Assembly: GCF_001425325.1 (NCBI RefSeq)
Contig: NZ_LMEH01000002.1
Span: forward strand, 27,005-91,004
Length of the DNA stretch: 64,000 bases
Source: Leifsonia sp. Root1293
GTDB taxonomy: Bacteria; Actinomycetota; Actinomycetes; Actinomycetales; Microbacteriaceae
Direction: 5' to 3'
The notes beneath the pieces are model-generated. The model was not told the DNA's origin. It was given only the letters and a program-made list of their open reading frames with translations, and did not search any database. Numbering within the stretch: position 1 is the first letter of the stretch; every line of letters starts with the position of its first letter. Position numbers and translations under genes: made by a program. Shown one piece after another: positions 43,656 to 52,743 of this stretch.

Positions 43656-44671
43656 GGCAGGGCGCGCAGGCGAGGTGCCAGGTCGCGTTCGAACAGGCCG
43701 AGGAAGCGCCGCTGGTCTTCGCCGGGGGCGTGGAAGACCAGATGATTGAAGCCGGCGTCGACGTACTTCGCGATCTCCGCCGTCACGGCGTCGGGGTCAC
43801 TGCCCACGATCCAGCGCGAGGCGATCTTCTCGATCGGCAGCGCGTCCGCCGCCTTCTCCATCTCGATGGGGTCGTGAATGCTCGACTTCTGCTCGGCGCT
43901 GAGGGCGAGCGGCGCCCAGAACCGCGTGTTCTCGAGTGCAGCCTCCTCGGTCTCCTCATACGAGAGCTTGATCTCGATCATGCGGTCGATCTCGTCGTAG
44001 GAGCGGTCGCCGGCCTCGGCGCCCTCCTTCACCGCGGGCACCAGCTTCTCGGTGTAGAGGTCCCAGCCCTTGCCCGACGTGCAGATGAACCCGTCGCCCG
44101 CGCGTCCGGCGTACTTGGCGACGGTCGGGCCGCCGGCCGCGATGTACACCGGGATGCCGCCATCGGGGCGGTCGTAGATGGAGGCACCGTGGGTCGAGTA
44201 GTACTCGCCCTCGAAGTCGACACGGTCCTGGCTCCACAGCGCTCGCATGAGGCGCACGGATTCGCGCAGCCGCCCGAAACGCTCCTTGAACTCCGGCCAG
44301 TCCTGTTCGCCGGCGCCGCGGAACCCCGTCGCGATCTCGTTGAGAGCCTCACCGGTCCCGAACCCCGCGATGATGCGGCCCGGGTACAGGCAGCCCAGGG
44401 TGGCGAAGGCCTGGGCGAGCACGGCGGGGTTGTAGCGGAAGGTGGGCGTCATGACGCTCGTTCCGATGCGCAACGTCGACGTGCGCTCTCCGACGGCAGC
44501 CATCCAGGCCAGCGAGAACGGAGCGTGCCCGCCCTCGTGCCGCCACGGCTGGAAGTGGTCGCTCGCGAACGCTGACTCGAAGCCGTGCTCCTCGGCCGCG
44601 ACGGCGATCTCGACCAGCTCCCGCGGTGCGAACTGCTCCGCCGATGCCTTGTATCCCAGGGTGAGAGTCAT
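43652..44671 (-). CDS. fgd: F420-dependent glucose-6-phosphate dehydrogenase
   Basis: A 339-residue enzyme that oxidises glucose 6-phosphate to 6-phosphogluconolactone while reducing F420, the main source of F420H2 in actinobacteria. It follows Mycobacterium Fgd1 nearly position for position in the parts I remember: [33 protein letters not shown] (Asp38, catalytic His39, Trp43), [25 protein letters not shown] (catalytic Glu near 108), [15 protein letters not shown] and [16 protein letters not shown]. It sits 49 bases after cofE with GAAAGG upstream of the ATG. Supplies F420H2 for the LLM enzymes in the window. Confidence 0.96.
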   Translation of the reverse strand: MTLTLGYKASAEQFAPRELVEIAVAAEEHGFESAFASDHFQPWRHEGGHAPFSLAWMAAVGERTSTLRIGTSVMTPTFRYNPAVLAQAFATLGCLYPGRIIAGFGTGEALNEIATGFRGAGEQDWPEFKERFGRLRESVRLMRALWSQDRVDFEGEYYSTHGASIYDRPDGGIPVYIAAGGPTVAKYAGRAGDGFICTSGKGWDLYTEKLVPAVKEGAEAGDRSYDEIDRMIEIKLSYEETEEAALENTRFWAPLALSAEQKSSIHDPIEMEKAADALPIEKIASRWIVGSDPDAVTAEIAKYVDAGFNHLVFHAPGEDQRRFLGLFERDLAPRLRALP

Positions 44672-44720
44672 GCTGTGCTGCCTTTCGTCGTGCCCGGCGT
44701 CCGACGCCGTACGGGATGGA

Positions 44721-45491
44721 TCATGAGCCGACGGCCTCCTGCTGGCCCTCGGCGAAGCCGTCGCGATAGCCCTCGTCGTAGGCCTCCTCGCTTCCGGTGC
44801 GGAACATGTCCTGGTCGACGGGCCGCACGATGGTGGCAGCGCCCGGCAGGTCGAGGTCTCCGACGAGACGACCCAGTCCGCGCACGATGGCCACGGGGGT
44901 CCCGCCCGTCTTGCCCTTGGCCAGGTCGCCGGCCGAGGCGATCTCGTCGGCGACGCAGGGTTGGGTCACGGCCATGGGCTTGCCGCTGTTGTCGAGCGTG
45001 CCGCGCAGGTCGTCGAACACATGAACTCCGGCAGCACCGATCGCGACGTCGATCTGTCCCTGGCGCCAGGCGCGGCCGAGGGTGTCCGAGACGATCACGC
45101 CCACGGATGCCCCGCTGAGCTCACGGAGGCCCACGCAGATCGACCGGGCCGATCCGTCGGGGTCGACGGGCAGCAGCAGCACGGTGCCGTCGGGGGTGTT
45201 CGACGCGTCGACGCCGGCAGCGGCGGACACGATGCCCAGGCGGTTCTCGACGATGCGGGTCGTTCCGCCGTCGGCCGTGGTGCGGGTCGCGACGACCCGC
45301 ACGGTCTCGTCCGAGATCGCCTGCTCCCGGTCGTCGGCCGCGACGAACCGCCCCTCGGACTTCGACACGATCTTCGAGGTGACGACCACGATGTCGCCGT
45401 CGACGAGTTCGGCCCTGGAGCCGATCAGCTCGACGAGGTCGTCACCGGGACGCACCTCGGGGATGTCGTCGATCACACTGACGGAATACAT
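44721..45491 (-). CDS. cofE: Coenzyme F420-0:L-glutamate ligase, stand-alone CofE domain
   Basis: A 256-residue GTP-dependent ligase that adds gamma-linked glutamates to F420-0. Motifs: [16 protein letters not shown] near 33-48, the [22 protein letters not shown] segment near 135-156 and [30 protein letters not shown] near 175-204. The start is certain from GGAGGTGA just upstream. Unlike mycobacterial FbiB (about 450 residues) it has no C-terminal flavin reductase domain for dehydro-F420-0. It has instead a short acidic tail with [14 protein letters not shown]. It lies 2 bases after the LLM gene's stop. Confidence 0.93.
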   Translation of the reverse strand: MYSVSVIDDIPEVRPGDDLVELIGSRAELVDGDIVVVTSKIVSKSEGRFVAADDREQAISDETVRVVATRTTADGGTTRIVENRLGIVSAAAGVDASNTPDGTVLLLPVDPDGSARSICVGLRELSGASVGVIVSDTLGRAWRQGQIDVAIGAAGVHVFDDLRGTLDNSGKPMAVTQPCVADEIASAGDLAKGKTGGTPVAIVRGLGRLVGDLDLPGAATIVRPVDQDMFRTGSEEAYDEGYRDGFAEGQQEAVGS

Positions 45492-45493
45492 CG

Positions 45494-46495
45494 TCACCTC
45501 CTGATGGCTGGCAGCACATCGCGGCCGAAGACCTCGATCCACTCCCGCTGGTTGCGGCCCACATTGTGCAGGTAGATGCGGTCGAAGCCCAGGTCGGCGT
45601 ACCTCTGGATCGACGCACGGTGCACGTCGGTGTCACTCGAGATCACCATTCTGCCGTCGAAGTCCTCCGGTCGGACCATGCGCGCGACCTGTTCGAACTC
45701 GAACGGGGAACGGATGTCGCTCTTGGGGAACCGCATGCCGCCGTTGGGCCATTCGACGAGCGCGTTGCGCATGGCCTCCTCGTCGGTCGGCGCCCACGAC
45801 AGGTGCAGCTGCAGCACCTTGGGCATCGCCGCGGGGTCCTTGCCGGCGTCGCGCGCGCCGAGGGCGAATCGATCGAACAGTCCGGCGATGCGCTCGAGGG
45901 GTGCCGCAACGGTGATGAGCCCATCGGCGACGCGACCGGCGCGCCTGGCCGTCAACGGTCCGCTCGTGGCGACCAGGATCTCGGGGGCGACCGGCGGCAT
46001 CGTCCACAGGCGCGTGGACTCGAGGGTGAAGTGCGGGCCGGAATGCTTGACGTCCCGGCCCGCGATCGACGCCGTGAACAGCTTCGAGATCACCTCGATG
46101 GCCTCGAACATGCGATTGATGCGCTCGGCCGGCTCCGGCCAGTACGCGCCGACGATGTGCTCGTTGAGCGCCTCACCCGATCCGATGCCCAGCCAGTGCC
46201 TGCCGGGATACATCGACGCGAGCGTCGCCGACGCCTGCGCCACGATCGCCGGATGCCAGCGGTAGGTCGGAGCCGTGACGCCGGGTCCGATGTCGCCCGT
46301 CGTGCGCTCGGCGACGGCGGTGAGCACGTTCCACACGAAACCGGCCTGCCCCTGCTGCGGAACCCACGGCTGGAAGTGGTCGTCCGCCATGACGCCGCGG
46401 AAGCCGTGCTGCTCGGCGAAAGCGGCGAGCGCGACAGCTTCCGCGGGCGCGAACTGCTCGAGCATCGCCGCGTAGCCCAGCTGGAGGTCACCCAC
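45494..46495 (-). CDS. F420-dependent LLM oxidoreductase, glucose-6-phosphate-dehydrogenase-like family (TIGR03557 type)
   Basis: A 333-residue relative of Fgd: [16 protein letters not shown] near 6-21, [22 protein letters not shown] near 37-58, [44 protein letters not shown] near 71-115. It keeps the catalytic His and Glu positions but differs from Fgd in the sugar-phosphate pocket, so the substrate is probably not glucose 6-phosphate. The GTG at 46495 is preceded by GGAGGGG. First gene of the cofE-fgd-cofC unit. Confidence 0.88.
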   Translation of the reverse strand: MGDLQLGYAAMLEQFAPAEAVALAAFAEQHGFRGVMADDHFQPWVPQQGQAGFVWNVLTAVAERTTGDIGPGVTAPTYRWHPAIVAQASATLASMYPGRHWLGIGSGEALNEHIVGAYWPEPAERINRMFEAIEVISKLFTASIAGRDVKHSGPHFTLESTRLWTMPPVAPEILVATSGPLTARRAGRVADGLITVAAPLERIAGLFDRFALGARDAGKDPAAMPKVLQLHLSWAPTDEEAMRNALVEWPNGGMRFPKSDIRSPFEFEQVARMVRPEDFDGRMVISSDTDVHRASIQRYADLGFDRIYLHNVGRNQREWIEVFGRDVLPAIRR

Positions 46496-46530
46496 CCCTC
46501 CATCCTGCCACTCGCCGCACCCCTCCCGAT

Positions 46531-48552
46531 CTACCGCGTGACCACGGCGAAGCCTCCGGCGGGCAGCACGGCCCTGGCCGACGGACCGATGTCGCGGTGG
46601 GTCACCAGGCGTCCAGACGCGTCGTACACGCTCAGGGACGCGGGAGACCCGACTCCGACAGTCGTCCGCCAGGGGATGCGGGCGGCCGACTGCAGCAGCT
46701 GCGTGACACCCGATGCCCCGGTCACCAGCATCCGCGACACGAGAGGCCGCACGATGAGATCGTCGATGTGCGCCGTGCCGATCAGCGGGCGCACCGTCAC
46801 CGTGGTGGCCCGTGCCGGCACCGGGAGCTGCAGGGCCTGCGGCAGCAGCACCCCGGGCGTCGGGCTGATGCCCTGCTCGGGACCGCGGATCGAGAGCAGG
46901 CCGAGCGGAAGGATGCCGCTGGTCCACCCCGACACCATCCGGTCGCCCGGCTCGATCCATTGCACGGACTCCACGACGCGCGGCTGGTCGTCCGCGCCGA
47001 TCGGGAAGACCGCCTTCGAGCCCGCCTTCACGGCGAGCACGTCGCCGCTGTACAGCGACTCGCCCGTCCAGGCGGACTCCGGTGTCGAGATCTCGCCGCC
47101 GGAACCGGTCTCCGCATCAAGCAGGCGCAGCCCGTCACGCTGGGACACCGTCGTGACGCCCTGCGCCCTGGCCGCGACATCGGGCCGGGCATCGAGGGCG
47201 ATCATGCTCAGCAGCCCGTGGATCGTGCTCTCGGCACCGCTGTTGCGGTTGATCGTGCCGTCAGGAGCCAGTCCGTCGAAGGTGACACCGGTCGCCGGGT
47301 CGTACATCGGCGCTGACGCCCGATTCGCCCCGAAGAACCAGGCGGCCTGGATGGCCGCGAGCTGATCGAATGCCGGTGACCCCGTGGCGTCCGAGACGGC
47401 GAGCAGCGACTGCACCCTCGAGTCGGCCCCGTAGGCGATCTGCGTGGTGTCGGTCGGGGCCGGGAACCAGCCGTTGTCCGGCCCGCCTGCGAGCAGCAGC
47501 GTCGGGGTGAAGACGGCGGCATCGCGCACGGCCGGCTTCAGGAGCTTCGACGAGCCGAGGGTGCCGGAGGCCGCGGCGAGGGCCGCCGGCATCTGCGAGC
47601 CCCACGCGTGCCACATCGAGCGCGACTGCGCCCAGGGGAGGATCGCGCCGTACGGCCACGCCCTGGTGTCCGCTCCGGATGCCGCCCCCATCGCCGCGAT
47701 GCCTTCTGCGAGCTTGCGCAGCGTTTCGCGAGCAGCCGGGTCGCCGCTCGCGTCGACGTAGGCCGACAGCCCGAGGACGGCCTCGGCGGAGGCATCCGCC
47801 CCGTCGACGATCAGCCAGGCCGGCACCTTCAGGCCGTCGCTCTGCTCGTACTCTCCGTAGCGGTCGAGCACCTGGGTGTCGACGGCCGTGCGCGAGAGCG
47901 CGAGCCTCTCGGCGAGGAAGGCCGCGAAGTCCGGATCGTTGTCCTCGAAGGCGGCGAAGCCCTCTCCGAAGGCCCAGAGAGTGCGGGCGGTCCAGTAGCT
48001 CGGGCCGGAGTCCGACGGGTCGGGCAATTCGACCGGCTCCGCGCTCGGGTTGAGCTCTCCGTCGGGCTGCATCCACAGCACCACGTTGCCGGAGTTCGGG
48101 CCGGACGACGTCTGCAGGTAGGCGAGCGATCGCAGCAGCTCGTAGGCGCTGGTGCGGCTGGAGTCCTCGCCGGTGAGCTCCCAGTGCCGCAGGTAGACGA
48201 CGGCGGCGCGCGCCACGTCGTCGGCGTTGTAGGCGCCCTGGCCCCAGTCGCCGGTGGTCGCGTCGAGCGGCCCGCCTCCGACGCGCTCGAACGTTCCGCC
48301 GTCGCGCGCGTCGGCGTAGGTCCAGGGCAGCACGAGTTGCGGTTCCTCGGCGAGCCTGTAGGTGGTGTGGCCGTCGACCGCCTCCGGCTCGGCGGTGTCG
48401 AGCAGGAAGTCGAGGTGGGCGAGGTTGGTGAGCGGGGCGGCGGATGCCGCGGCCGCCGGGCCGGAGATGCCGGTCACCGCGAGCGCGGCGACAGCGGCGC
48501 CGGAGGTGAGCAGGGTGCCGAGCCTCATCCGTCGTGTCGTGAGAGTGGTCAT
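46531..48552 (-). CDS. Secreted protein, probable alpha-helical-barrel glycosidase-like
   Basis: A 673-residue exported protein. The signal peptide (residues 1 to about 38) ends in an Ala-rich AAAASA region. The next about 420 residues alternate helices and aromatic-rich loops (YWTARTLWAFGEGFAAFE near 180, SRMWHAWGSQMPAAL-like near 305, DNGWFPAPTDTTQIAYGADSRVQSLL near 345-370), as in six-hairpin glycosidases. The last about 200 residues look like beta sandwiches. The family is not identified. It overlaps the GH130-like gene and closes the LacI-controlled sugar operon, so extracellular action on the same glycan is likely. Confidence 0.65.
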   Translation of the reverse strand: MTTLTTRRMRLGTLLTSGAAVAALAVTGISGPAAAASAAPLTNLAHLDFLLDTAEPEAVDGHTTYRLAEEPQLVLPWTYADARDGGTFERVGGGPLDATTGDWGQGAYNADDVARAAVVYLRHWELTGEDSSRTSAYELLRSLAYLQTSSGPNSGNVVLWMQPDGELNPSAEPVELPDPSDSGPSYWTARTLWAFGEGFAAFEDNDPDFAAFLAERLALSRTAVDTQVLDRYGEYEQSDGLKVPAWLIVDGADASAEAVLGLSAYVDASGDPAARETLRKLAEGIAAMGAASGADTRAWPYGAILPWAQSRSMWHAWGSQMPAALAAASGTLGSSKLLKPAVRDAAVFTPTLLLAGGPDNGWFPAPTDTTQIAYGADSRVQSLLAVSDATGSPAFDQLAAIQAAWFFGANRASAPMYDPATGVTFDGLAPDGTINRNSGAESTIHGLLSMIALDARPDVAARAQGVTTVSQRDGLRLLDAETGSGGEISTPESAWTGESLYSGDVLAVKAGSKAVFPIGADDQPRVVESVQWIEPGDRMVSGWTSGILPLGLLSIRGPEQGISPTPGVLLPQALQLPVPARATTVTVRPLIGTAHIDDLIVRPLVSRMLVTGASGVTQLLQSAARIPWRTTVGVGSPASLSVYDASGRLVTHRDIGPSARAVLPAGGFAVVTR

Positions 48553-49643
48553 CGTCGTGAGCCTTCCGGTCCTTCGGTCGAGGCCCCGCCGCGGTCCAGC
48601 CTGGCGACGCCGATCTTCGAGTCGGCCATTCCGTAGAACAGCCAGTGCACGCCATCGATCAGTTCGATGGCCGTGGGGAAGACCACGTTCGGCACGATGC
48701 CGCTGCGTTCCTCCTCGGTCTCGGGTGCGAGCAGCGGTTCAGCACTGCGGGCGATCACCCGGGTGGGGTCGTCGCCGTCGAGCAGCATGGCACCGACGGC
48801 GTAGTTCACGTTCTGCTGCTGGTCGAAGGCGCTCGTGATGGTGCCGGTCACCCCATGGTGGAGCAGCAGCCAGCCCTCCGGGACCCGCAGCGGGGCCGGT
48901 CCGCCCCCGATCTTGAGGGCCTCGAACGGGTACTCCGGTCCGGCCAGGAAGCGGTGGTTGCGCCAGAACGTGAGTGCGGCCAGGTCCTTCTGAACATCGG
49001 CCAGGTGCACGAAGCTGATCCAGATGGACTGCCGGGCGTCGGGCACGTTCGCGGGGGTGCGCACTCCCTGCCCGGCCTTGACCTCGTCCAGGTCCCACAT
49101 CGGCCGGTGCAGCACGGCGAGACTGCGCACGCCGTCCGGGCCGGTGACAGCCTTCGGGAAGAACACCGTGTCCTTGTTGTGGAACAGGTTGAGGTCGGCG
49201 TCGAGGGCGTCGTCGTAGGCGAACAGCGCCGGGCCGAGGCGCTGCCAGTCGCGCAGGTCCTCGGACACGGCGATGGCCGTGCGGGGGCCGAGCGGACCGT
49301 AGGCGACGTAGGTCATGACGTGCAGGCCGAGTTCGTCGATGCGCGTGATGCGCGGATCCTCGACCCCGGCGTTTCCGACGCCGCGTTCCCAGCCACGGTC
49401 CGGCTCGAGCACGATGCCCTCGCGTTCCACCCCGACGGGCACGCCGTCGTCGAGAAGGACGCGCGCGATGCCGACCCTGGAGACGTTTCCGGATGCCACG
49501 AGCCTGGGGAACAGGTACAGCTCTCCGTTCCTCGAGCGGGCCGCGGCCGGATTGAGCACCCCCTCGGCCTCGAGCTCGTTGCCCGGCTCCGGAGTCATGA
49601 TGACTCCGGCCCTGGTGAGTGTGTATGGAATCTGCATGGTCAT
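48549..49643 (-). CDS. GH130-like beta-mannoside phosphorylase/hydrolase
   Basis: A 364-residue cytosolic five-bladed beta-propeller enzyme by resemblance. Motifs: GVLNPAAARSRNGELYLFPRLV near 28-49, GVEDPRITRIDE near 92-103 (the acidic residue here matches the GH130 catalytic Asp), LNLFHNKDTVFFPKAV near 150-165 and LHHGV near 262. GH130 enzymes phosphorolyse or hydrolyse beta-linked mannosides taken up by ABC importers. The ATG overlaps the permease stop (ATGA). Confidence 0.8.
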   Translation of the reverse strand: MTMQIPYTLTRAGVIMTPEPGNELEAEGVLNPAAARSRNGELYLFPRLVASGNVSRVGIARVLLDDGVPVGVEREGIVLEPDRGWERGVGNAGVEDPRITRIDELGLHVMTYVAYGPLGPRTAIAVSEDLRDWQRLGPALFAYDDALDADLNLFHNKDTVFFPKAVTGPDGVRSLAVLHRPMWDLDEVKAGQGVRTPANVPDARQSIWISFVHLADVQKDLAALTFWRNHRFLAGPEYPFEALKIGGGPAPLRVPEGWLLLHHGVTGTITSAFDQQQNVNYAVGAMLLDGDDPTRVIARSAEPLLAPETEEERSGIVPNVVFPTAIELIDGVHWLFYGMADSKIGVARLDRGGASTEGPEGSRR

Positions 49644-50473
49644 CCCTTCACTCCCGATCCGATGTCGCTCGAGACGAACTGGCGCTGGAAGATGATGAGC
49701 AGCACCACGACGGGCAGAGCGAGCACCACGGCCCCGGCGAGCAGCGAGCCGAACGGGTTCGCCGTCGATGCCGCGATCGAGGAGATGTAGTTGGCGAGCG
49801 AGACGGCGAGGGGTTGCATCGACGCTTCCTTGGTGATGAGGAACGGCCAGAGGAATTCGTTCCACGGTCCGATGAAGGTGAGCAGCACGACCGTCAGCAG
49901 CGCCGGCCGCACCAGCGGGATCGCCACGCTCCAGAGGATCCGCAGCTCGCCGGCACCGTCGATACGAGCCGCGTTGAAGAGGTCCTTCGGCAGTTGCAGG
50001 AAGTACTGCCTGAAGATGAGCACGGCCACCGAGCTGATGAAGAACGGCAGGATCATGCCCAGGTAGCTGTCGCTGAGGCCGTAGTTGCGGGCGATCATCA
50101 CATAGAGCGGGATCATCAGCAGCTGGAACGGGATGACCTGCACGAGCAGAACGAGCGCGAACACCACTCCTCGGCCGCGGAACGAGAGCACCGCGAGCGC
50201 GTAGCCGGCGAGCAGCCCGAACACGACCGTTCCGAGGAGCACGCCGCCGGTGAAGATGCCGGAGTTGACCAGCCCCTGCAGCAGATTGATCCGGTCATTC
50301 ACGGCGACGTAGTTGTCGAGCGTCAGGTTCCCCGGCGCCGGGAAGGCCCCGGCCGGCGTCGGATCGGGAGTCGTCTGCAGCGAGCCGACCACCATGTAGT
50401 AGAACGGGAACAGGAACACGAGGGCTCCCAGGAACAGCAGGATGTACCGAACGATCAATCCGAACCTGGTCAT
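49640..50473 (-). CDS. Sugar ABC transporter permease (MalG type)
   Basis: A 277-residue permease: about six membrane helices, the first at 8-28, with the conserved EAA-like loop FNAARIDGAGELRILWSVAIPLVRPAL near 167-193. It is the second channel subunit of the carbohydrate uptake type 1 importer. ATGA overlaps on both sides show coupling. No ATPase gene is in the operon. Such importers commonly share a general MsmK-type ATPase encoded elsewhere. Confidence 0.93.
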   Translation of the reverse strand: MTRFGLIVRYILLFLGALVFLFPFYYMVVGSLQTTPDPTPAGAFPAPGNLTLDNYVAVNDRINLLQGLVNSGIFTGGVLLGTVVFGLLAGYALAVLSFRGRGVVFALVLLVQVIPFQLLMIPLYVMIARNYGLSDSYLGMILPFFISSVAVLIFRQYFLQLPKDLFNAARIDGAGELRILWSVAIPLVRPALLTVVLLTFIGPWNEFLWPFLITKEASMQPLAVSLANYISSIAASTANPFGSLLAGAVVLALPVVVLLIIFQRQFVSSDIGSGVKG

Positions 50474-51414
50474 GATTCCTCATCTCCCACGAGGCGACGC
50501 TGGATGAAGGCGATGATCAGCACGCAGATGATGAGGATCACGCCGATCGCGGATGCGACATCCGGATTCCCCTGCTCGATGCCCTTCTGGTACATGAGCA
50601 GCACCGGGCTGGCCGAGGCGCCGTTGGGCCCGCCGCCTCCTGTCAGCAGGTACGGCTCGGTGAACAGGTTCGCACCGGTGATCGTCGAGATCAGCAGCAC
50701 CAGCAGGGTCGCCGAGCGCACCCCGGGAACCGTGACCGAGAAGAAGGTGCGGATGCCGCCGGCTCCGTCGGTCGCCGCCGATTCGTAGAGCTCCTTCGGC
50801 ACGTTCTGCAGCGCGGCGAGGTAGAGCAGGATGTAGAACCCGAGCTGCTTCCAGGTGACGAAGAGCGCGATGACCGGCATGGCGAGCTGGGAGTTGATGA
50901 GCCAGGAGGGCTCGGGGGCGTACGGCCCGAGGATCTGGTTCACCAGGCCGCCACCGCTGAACAGGAACAGCCAGACGCCGACGACGGCGACCGAGGCCGC
51001 GACATAGGGCACGTAGTAGCTGACCCGCAGGAAGGCCCTGGCGTGCACGACACGGTTGAGCGCTGACGCCAGCACGATCGACAGCACCACCGTGAGCGGC
51101 ACATTGATGATGAGGAAGACGCCGACGTTGCGGAACGACTGCCAGACGGCAGGATCCTGCAGCACGGTGACGTAGTTCTGGAAGCCGACGAACGGCCGGT
51201 CCACCTCGACGCCGGGAGCGGAGAAGAAGTAGTCCTGGAACGACATCCAGACCGCGAAGACGATCGGATAGGCGAAGATCGCGCAGATGAAGATCAGGTA
51301 CGGCGCCGTGAACAGCAGCCCGAGCGGATTCCGCCCGAGCCAGCGCCGGCGGCGGGGCCGAGGCGCGTCATGTCGCTGCGCCTCGACCTCCGTCGGCCGG
51401 GTGATGGTGGTCAT
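50470..51414 (-). CDS. Sugar ABC transporter permease (MalF type)
   Basis: A 314-residue permease with a basic cytoplasmic N-terminus (to about 30), helices from about 33 and the loop YESAATDGAGGIRTFFSVTVPGVRSATLLV near 208-237. The long TM3-TM4 surroundings and size fit the MalF/UgpA type. It is located 8 bases after the binding-protein gene and before the MalG-type gene. Confidence 0.93.
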   Translation of the reverse strand: MTTITRPTEVEAQRHDAPRPRRRRWLGRNPLGLLFTAPYLIFICAIFAYPIVFAVWMSFQDYFFSAPGVEVDRPFVGFQNYVTVLQDPAVWQSFRNVGVFLIINVPLTVVLSIVLASALNRVVHARAFLRVSYYVPYVAASVAVVGVWLFLFSGGGLVNQILGPYAPEPSWLINSQLAMPVIALFVTWKQLGFYILLYLAALQNVPKELYESAATDGAGGIRTFFSVTVPGVRSATLLVLLISTITGANLFTEPYLLTGGGGPNGASASPVLLMYQKGIEQGNPDVASAIGVILIICVLIIAFIQRRLVGDEES

Positions 51415-51422
51415 GATCGGTC

Positions 51423-52703
51423 TCAGTTCCCGGTTGCGAGAGTGTCGATCTTGGCGGCGGTGTCCTTCAGGAAGGCGGGAATCTCGCCCTCGCCGAAGAT
51501 GACGGCCTTGGAATAGCCGTCACGGAAGTTCTGCCAGATCTCGATGGAGTTCGCGACGTTCGGCACCTCGACGGTGCGGCCGGCCTGGTCACCGAAGACC
51601 GTGTAGGCGGGGTTGGCCTCGAAGTAGTCGGGGTAGACCGTCGTCAGGTCGCTCCGCAGCGGCATCTGGCCGGTGAGCTCGAGCAGCTTGCCGTCCTGTT
51701 CCTCGCTGGTCGCGAACTTCAGGACGTCCCAGGCGGTCTGCTGGTTCTTGCAGGCGCTGTAGAGGCCGATGTTCTTCGCGTCGCTGAAGGTGTAGGTCGA
51801 GGCGGCATCCGTTCCCTCCGAGGTGGGAACGGGCACCGAGCCCCAGTTCACGTCGTCGCCGTAGACCGCGATGGCCCACGGGCCGACGATGGCCATGGCG
51901 GCCTCCCCGTCGAGGAAGGAGTCGCCCTGGTACTGCTCCTGGCCGGCGAGCTTCTCCTCGTACATGGTGCGCCAGAGCTCGGAGACTGCTTCACCCTCAT
52001 CGGTGTCGAAGGTGGCCTTGCCGTCCTCGACGAGCTGCGTGCCCCCGGTCTCGGCCGCGTAGAGCGGGTAGAAGTCGAACCAGCTCTGGAAGAACTCGCT
52101 CGTGGGGGCCGGGTGGATCGCGTACTTGGCCGCGCCGGACTCCACGATCGCGCGGGAGGCGGTGAGGAAGTCGTCGTAGGTCGAGAGCTTCGGGTTCTCG
52201 GCGTCGAGTCCCGCCTTCGCGAACAGGTCCTTGTTGTAGAAGATCATGACCGGGTTCGACTTCCAGGGCATCTGGAAGTACTTCCCGTCGGCCGACGCGT
52301 ACTGCTCGGCCAGATCACCCGTGCGCGAGGTGATGTAGTCGTCGCCGTCCTCGAAGTCGCTGAGCGAGACGAGTCCGCCCTGCTTCTCGAACTGGGGCAC
52401 CGCCGCGGGCGAGGTGTTGAAGATCAGGCAGGGTGCGTTGCCCGCTGTGATCGCCGCGCTGATGACCTCTTCGCTGCTGTCACCGGCCGGGATCTCCTGA
52501 GCCTTCACCTGCTCGTCGGGGTTGTCGGCGTTCCACGCCTCGACCATCTGCTTGCCCCACTCGATCTCGGCCGGGTTGTTCGAGTACCAGATCGTGATCG
52601 GGCCCTTCGTCTTCGCGTCTCCCCCGCCGCCCCCACCGGAGCAGCCCACGAGCGCCAGAGCCGTTGCGGCGGCCAGGATTCCGATCGTCATGCCTCTTCG
52701 CAT
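51423..52703 (-). CDS. Sugar ABC transporter substrate-binding lipoprotein
   Basis: A 426-residue family-1 solute-binding protein. Lipobox LVGC (cysteine near 21) is followed by a run of six glycines. ITIWYSNNPAEIEWGKQMVEAWN opens the mature domain, YFQMPWKSNPVMIFYNKDLFAKAG near 140-163 and FLDGEAAMAIVGPWAI near 265 are family landmarks. GAAAGGA precedes the ATG. Ligand probably a mannose-containing oligosaccharide, judged only from the GH130-like neighbour. Confidence 0.93.
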   Translation of the reverse strand: MRRGMTIGILAAATALALVGCSGGGGGGDAKTKGPITIWYSNNPAEIEWGKQMVEAWNADNPDEQVKAQEIPAGDSSEEVISAAITAGNAPCLIFNTSPAAVPQFEKQGGLVSLSDFEDGDDYITSRTGDLAEQYASADGKYFQMPWKSNPVMIFYNKDLFAKAGLDAENPKLSTYDDFLTASRAIVESGAAKYAIHPAPTSEFFQSWFDFYPLYAAETGGTQLVEDGKATFDTDEGEAVSELWRTMYEEKLAGQEQYQGDSFLDGEAAMAIVGPWAIAVYGDDVNWGSVPVPTSEGTDAASTYTFSDAKNIGLYSACKNQQTAWDVLKFATSEEQDGKLLELTGQMPLRSDLTTVYPDYFEANPAYTVFGDQAGRTVEVPNVANSIEIWQNFRDGYSKAVIFGEGEIPAFLKDTAAKIDTLATGN

Positions 52704-52743
52704 GATTTCTTCCTTTCGTTGCGACGGCCGAGCCGTCGGTTCT

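Noticed and set aside
43652..44671. Generic LLM oxidoreductase
   Set aside because: The match to Fgd1 motifs including the catalytic His and Glu segments and the sugar-phosphate binding region is too close to leave it generic.
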